From positions 434,001 through 498,000 of the forward strand of contig MU623346.1 in the NCBI GenBank assembly GCA_025201765.1: 64,000 nucleotides of DNA, in the 5' to 3' direction. The notes beneath the pieces are model-generated. The model was not told the DNA's origin. It saw nothing but the letters and a program-made list of their open reading frames with translations, and searched no databases. This DNA is from Daldinia sp. FL1419. Its lineage: Eukaryota > Ascomycota > Sordariomycetes > Xylariales > Hypoxylaceae. The first letter of the stretch is position 1, and every line of letters begins with the position of its first letter. Positions 60,115 through 64,000 of the stretch are shown piece by piece. The translations under genes and the position numbers were made by a program.

Positions 60115-61242
60115 ATGCTTTCAAGGGTAGCAAGACCGGCTCTGAGAGCTGGAGCTGCGGCTATTCCTGCTCGGTACGTCGGATCTTAATTCTCGAAAGT
60201 GGGATTATGAGGCAATTCGCAGAGGGGACCCCCAAAGATGATTTCACAACCTACCCGATCAAGTCTAAAAAACAAGGATTGTTTTTAAAGAAAAACGGAC
60301 GCACTAATAGTTTGAATTGGTAATAGTACCGCCAACAATGGAGCAGCTGGCTACGCTACCCTGCGAGAAATCGAAGGTCGTCTAAAGTCTATCAAGAACA
60401 TTGAGAAGATCACCAACACCATGAAGATTGTGGCTTCCACCAAGTTGACCCGTGCCCAACGTGTCATGAACGACTCTCGAAAGTATGGTCAGACCTCCAA
60501 CGAAGTTTTCGAATCCGCCGAGACCAAGCCCCTCGATGCCGAGGGCAAGAAGACCCTTTACATCGTGTGCAGCTCCGACAAGGGCCTTTGCGGCGGTATT
60601 CACTCCGGTCTCTCTCGTTTCATGCGCCGACAACTAGGCGCCGACAAGCAGCCCGCCGATTTGATCCTCATCGGCGAGAAGTCGAGGGCCCAGCTCAGCC
60701 GTACGAATGCCAAGGACATCGTTCTCAGCTTCGCCGGTGTTGGAAAGGATATCCCAACTTTCGCCGATGCCCAGGCTATCGCCGACCAGGTTACCCAGCT
60801 CCCCACCGACTACTCTGACATTAAGATCGTGCACAATAAGTTCATCAACGCCACTAGCTACGAACCCATAATCATTGAGGCCTTCTCGGAGGAGGCCATT
60901 GCTAACTCCCCTAACTTCTCCGCCTTCGAGGTTGACGAGGAGCTCCTCTCTAACCTCCGGGAATACGCTCTAGCTAACTCTCTCTACTGGGCTCTTGCCG
61001 AGGGCCACGCCTGCGAGATCTCTGCCCGACAACAGGCTATGGACGTAAGTTTAAACCGCCGAAGTTAACCTTATATCAGACTATCAAAGCCCGTCGCTAA
61101 CCATGTTTTATAGAACGCCTCCAAGAATGCCGGTGAGATGATCAGCAAGTACCAGATTCTTTTCAACCGAACCCGTCAAGCCGTCATTACTGGCGAACTG
61201 GTTGAAATTATCACTGGTGCTACCGCCTCGGAGGACATGTAA
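60115..61242 (+). CDS. atp3: ATP synthase subunit gamma, mitochondrial
   Basis: Central rotor-stalk subunit of the F1 part of mitochondrial ATP synthase. Three exons close in frame to 301 aa: 60115-60173, 60327-61044 and 61114-61242. The N terminus MLSRVARPALRAGAAAIPAR is an acid-free amphipathic presequence. The mature protein starts near YATLREIEGRLKSIKNIEKI and continues TNTMKIVASTKLTRAQRVMN, the N-terminal rotor helix. The Rossmann-like part carries YIVCSSDKGLCGGIHSGLSR. The C-terminal helix ends NRTRQAVITGELVEIITGAT, which is near-universal for gamma subunits, then ASEDM. Length and exon pattern are normal. Confidence 0.97.
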
Positions 61243-62900
61243 GCAAAGGCCGGGTGATAGAAAAATAGATGGGGTGGTGAACAATCCAATCGCATCTTCC
61301 CTTTGTATCAAAGTACCCTAAGCAAAACCTCGGCGCTGCCGCCTTGGATGTATCAATTCAATGAACCAGTTCTCCAGCCCTCTTTGTCCTCCTTTGTTAC
61401 ACGTGACGCAGGATTGTGTCTTGGATAAAACTTCATCTGATCCCGAGCGGTATTCTGATACCCCCTACATGGGTCGATTAGCACATGACCACCTAGGACC
61501 GTCCCGTCCCTAGGCCGGGATGACAATCCCTTTCACTTGCTAATACCATGTAGATTGTTTGACAGATAGTTGCAGCCCCTACCAGTACTATCACTCAGCT
61601 AGCTCACCAAGGCACTGATGATATTGACCACCCATGTCCAACTCTTAACTCACCTGAATGAAAACGCCCATCTACCTACCTACAAACCCAGATAATTACC
61701 TAAGGAAGATGTAGAAAACATCTGATGTATTCGAAGGAAGCTATCTATGTCTATTAATTTATTGTATTTCGACGTCTTGTGGTAGGTCGCCCCCGTTGGT
61801 TGATAGGTAGATCCCTAAGAGCACAATACAAACGATCCTATAGATAGGAGCCTATGGCGTATCGACCGAAAGGTTATGAAGTTATACCATATCCCATCCT
61901 AACATGATAGCCCTGCCGCTACGCAGTAGTACTTGCATCAGTACCTACTTCGTCCTCAGCCCAGACCTATATCTAAGCGGCTTCGATATGTCTCCACGAT
62001 ACCCCCAAAACGAAGTATTCACTTCCCCTATTCGTTGCCGGCTAGGCCAAGTTACGGGCTATCAAGAAATTGACACGCTGCTGGGTATGGTAGAGGATAT
62101 ATATATATATATTCCCCCAGAAAATCCAGCTACGTGTATAAATACTCAAGTTCCTACTTTGTCATGGCAGGTAGCCAGCATACCCAGTGACCTTCCCGCG
62201 AAATGCATCATGATGAGTGAACTCCGGATATCCTATCCGAGGAATACTGAGAAGTAGTTTCCATTCGCCCCTCGAGGACGTCATAGTAATCTTCGTCCTA
62301 AATATAAGGCTACGTACTAGCCATCAAACCTCAGAGTTCATGTTCTCGGAGGATACAATGCCAGAAAGCCTCCAAGACAATACAGACGGACATCGTAGCC
62401 CAGCCGGGCCGAATCCCCTAAACCGCTACGACAAACACAAATCACAACCACGCTGGGCACAAAAGGACCATAGTTCAATACCGAATACTAAACACATCGC
62501 AATAAACGTATTTTAACAAACCAGCCTCAGCCCTAGACTCCCCATCTAGCGAACCCTATCCCCCCCTCCGCACAGCTACCTACCTATGTAGGTATGTATG
62601 TACTTGCACTTTCGATAAGGCACGCCGTCCCCAACGCCTCCCCTATGACTAACTGACTTCCGATGCAAAGCCCGTACGCCAACAACAAACAACGACTGCA
62701 AAAATGGTGACTGATCGACCCCTATACCGCACCAGCCCTCAGGCCAAAGCCTCCGCAGTTAAAAAAAACTCTTTTGTACAAAACCCCCACCTCTCTAACC
62801 CGAGGTGACCATCCCAGAGGTTTTTTTTGTGGTTATGTACGTATTGAATGTAATAAAAAAGGGCGATGGGCTTTTAACCTCACCTCCCACCCCCCGACTT
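61243..62900. other. Convergent spacer between ATP synthase gamma and the LSD1-type gene
   Basis: 1.65 kb of 3' flanking DNA. Open frames near 61904-62516 lack conserved motifs. TACC/TAGG steps at 61672-61682 and 62577-62606, a TA tract at 62097-62110 and a T8 run at 62821-62828. Confidence 0.5.
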
Positions 62901-64000
62901 CTATCCTTCCATATCAACATCACTTCCCCCGCTCTCAGCATAGTTGCTAACTCTCGCTCGTCTCCGTTCCCTTCGGCCTTCCCTAGTAGAGCTACCTTCG
63001 TTCCCGAGTACGAGTTTGTGGTCTTTCTCATACTCGGCCCTTATGATGGGATAACGTTGATCCCATTCTTTCGTTTTGTCTTCCCACTCTTTCAATGCTT
63101 CATTATATTTCTGCTTTTGATCGGCCGCCTGGTCTTCAAACGGCTTTCGCTCTTCGGTAGTCGCCTCCCTCCACATCTTACTTGTCATGACTCGCACTTC
63201 ATTCGGTCCTGGTTTACCCTTACCAGCTCGGCGGCCTTCCGCACACCGTTTGCGCGCCGTCTCAAAGAATGCCTTACTATATAGGAGATAGGCGTTTCCC
63301 GCGACCTTCTGAGGTTTCCAAGGCCGCTCCCCAATCTGTGTTATAACACGTTGCCAAACGGCGGCTTCGTGCGCATCAATACGAGCCTGCTTGCTAGACT
63401 TAGGAGAGGTGGCCGACGGAGCATCGCTAGGCTCCTTACGCTTCAACCCCTGAGAAGTAAATGGGGAGTCTTTCGGTAGTATAAGCGGAGTGGGAACCTC
63501 AATTTGACCAATCATGGCACCAATTACTTCCGACGCTACACGCAGTCCAGATAGGTATGCGCCATGTACCGTGGCGGGGTGAGTGTCAGTTGTGTGCTCA
63601 CCAGCGAAGAACAGGTTGCCAACTGATTTAGCCATTGTTTGGTAATCATCCGGGTGCATTGAAGGGCCAGCAGAGGAATAAGACCCTCTGGCAAATTTAT
63701 CGGAACCCCATCGCGTAACAATTGAATGGACGGGCTGGGGAACTTTGGCGCCATATACGCTCCGCAAAACTTCAGTGGCTTCGGCCACAAGTTCATCGTT
63801 TTTAGAATGCTCTGTATCGAAGCCGGCGTCTCCAGCCATCAGACCAATCAGGACCGGAATGCCACTTGTATTTGACGTGTTAAACCATTGGAAACAACGC
63901 CCACGTTGTGATGTGTATTCGGACTGCTTGAGGCTGTGGCGGGAATTTGGAGCCCGGAGGCAACCGAATATGTCCCTACTTGTATCCCAAAAAGCTTCCG
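62901..64000 (-). CDS. LSD1-type lysine-specific histone demethylase with C-terminal HMG box, 3' part
   Basis: FAD-dependent amine oxidase acting on methyl-lysine of histone H3, by family. One open stretch of 366 codons from the right edge to the stop; the 5' part (SWIRM and the first FAD-binding half) is off the window. The visible start EAFWDTSRDIFGCLRAP and GIPVLIGLMAGDAGFD match the amine-oxidase domain of LSD1 proteins. So does the second FAD site, SVGNLFFAGEHTTDTHPATV followed by GAYLSGLRVASEV. After a Lys/Ser/Pro-rich linker comes an HMG-box-like region (KVAGNAYLLYSKAFFETARK through EERKPFEDQAADQKQKYNEA). It ends in a basic RRERRRAR tract and an acidic tail GGSDVDMEG. Fungal LSD1 homologues, such as those of fission yeast, also carry a C-terminal HMG box. 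The family call is firm; the specific lysine target is unknown. Confidence 0.93.
   Translation of the reverse strand, partial: EAFWDTSRDIFGCLRAPNSRHSLKQSEYTSQRGRCFQWFNTSNTSGIPVLIGLMAGDAGFDTEHSKNDELVAEATEVLRSVYGAKVPQPVHSIVTRWGSDKFARGSYSSAGPSMHPDDYQTMAKSVGNLFFAGEHTTDTHPATVHGAYLSGLRVASEVIGAMIGQIEVPTPLILPKDSPFTSQGLKRKEPSDAPSATSPKSSKQARIDAHEAAVWQRVITQIGERPWKPQKVAGNAYLLYSKAFFETARKRCAEGRRAGKGKPGPNEVRVMTSKMWREATTEERKPFEDQAADQKQKYNEALKEWEDKTKEWDQRYPIIRAEYEKDHKLVLGNEGSSTREGRRERRRARVSNYAESGGSDVDMEG

Noticed and set aside
61904..62516. Two overlapping open frames (117 and 99 codons)
   Set aside because: They contain translated TA repeats (YIYIYIPP) and no conserved sequence; lie in the 3' flank of two convergent genes.
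1..64000. CRISPR array, operons, prophage or insertion sequences
   Set aside because: The window is eukaryotic (spliced genes throughout). Tandem repeats present are short microsatellites without spacers, and no transposase or integrase motif was seen.

Overview
The window looks like a nuclear contig from a filamentous ascomycete (Pezizomycotina, most likely Sordariomycetes). The evidence is the gene structure and the gene content. Genes carry several short introns of about 50-200 bp with GT..AG ends and CTAAC-type branch sites, and they are monocistronic with long spacers. Recognisable fungal families include VMA21, Nab2, Fun30, a DUF2406 protein, a Crh-type GH16, a GH20 hexosaminidase, a CYP52-like P450 and a DMATS-type prenyltransferase. 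I assigned splice sites by hand, by joining reading frames at plausible donor and acceptor sites. Most models close exactly in frame.

Layout. At the left edge is the 5' part of an ABC-B multidrug transporter (minus, 1-1290). Glucose-6-phosphate dehydrogenase follows (minus, 3612-5604), then ribosomal protein eL33 (plus, 8276-9056) and a 6.5 kb stretch without a recognisable gene. Next come a polyQ DUF2406 protein (plus, 15575-16994), VMA21 (minus, 18040-18650), a Fun30/SMARCAD1-type remodeller (plus, 19761-23582), protoporphyrinogen oxidase (minus, 24891-27044) and the poly(A)-RNA-binding protein Nab2 (minus, 27687-29276). An AT-rich, gene-poor stretch (about 29.3-32.9 kb) with eroded coding fragments leads to an intronless DMATS-family aromatic prenyltransferase (plus, 32911-34041).

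The central accessory-looking part holds an aldehyde dehydrogenase with two possible starts (34772-36555), a secreted GH20 hexosaminidase (39034-40929) and a CYP52-like P450 (42676-44401). It continues with two divergent, unrecognised small membrane-protein candidates (45834-46471 minus; 47440-48215 plus), a Crh-type GH16 (50142-51341) and an Aro8-type aminotransferase with a presequence-like N terminus (52634-54712). The right end returns to housekeeping genes: DNA topoisomerase I (minus, 55915-58960), ATP synthase gamma (plus, 60115-61242) and the 3' part of an LSD1-type histone demethylase with an HMG box (minus, 62901-64000).

How the genes relate. Most are independent housekeeping functions: NADPH supply, translation, V-ATPase assembly, haem synthesis, mRNA export, chromatin and DNA topology, and respiration. 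The only group with a possible shared specialised role is the prenyltransferase, the P450, the aldehyde dehydrogenase and the aromatic aminotransferase between 32.9 and 54.7 kb, and they are too dispersed for a confident cluster call. The most unusual items are the short single-exon prenyltransferase in an AT-rich island and the unrecognised divergent membrane-protein pair. I also note a family of short palindromic CCTAGGTA-type words scattered through the spacers.
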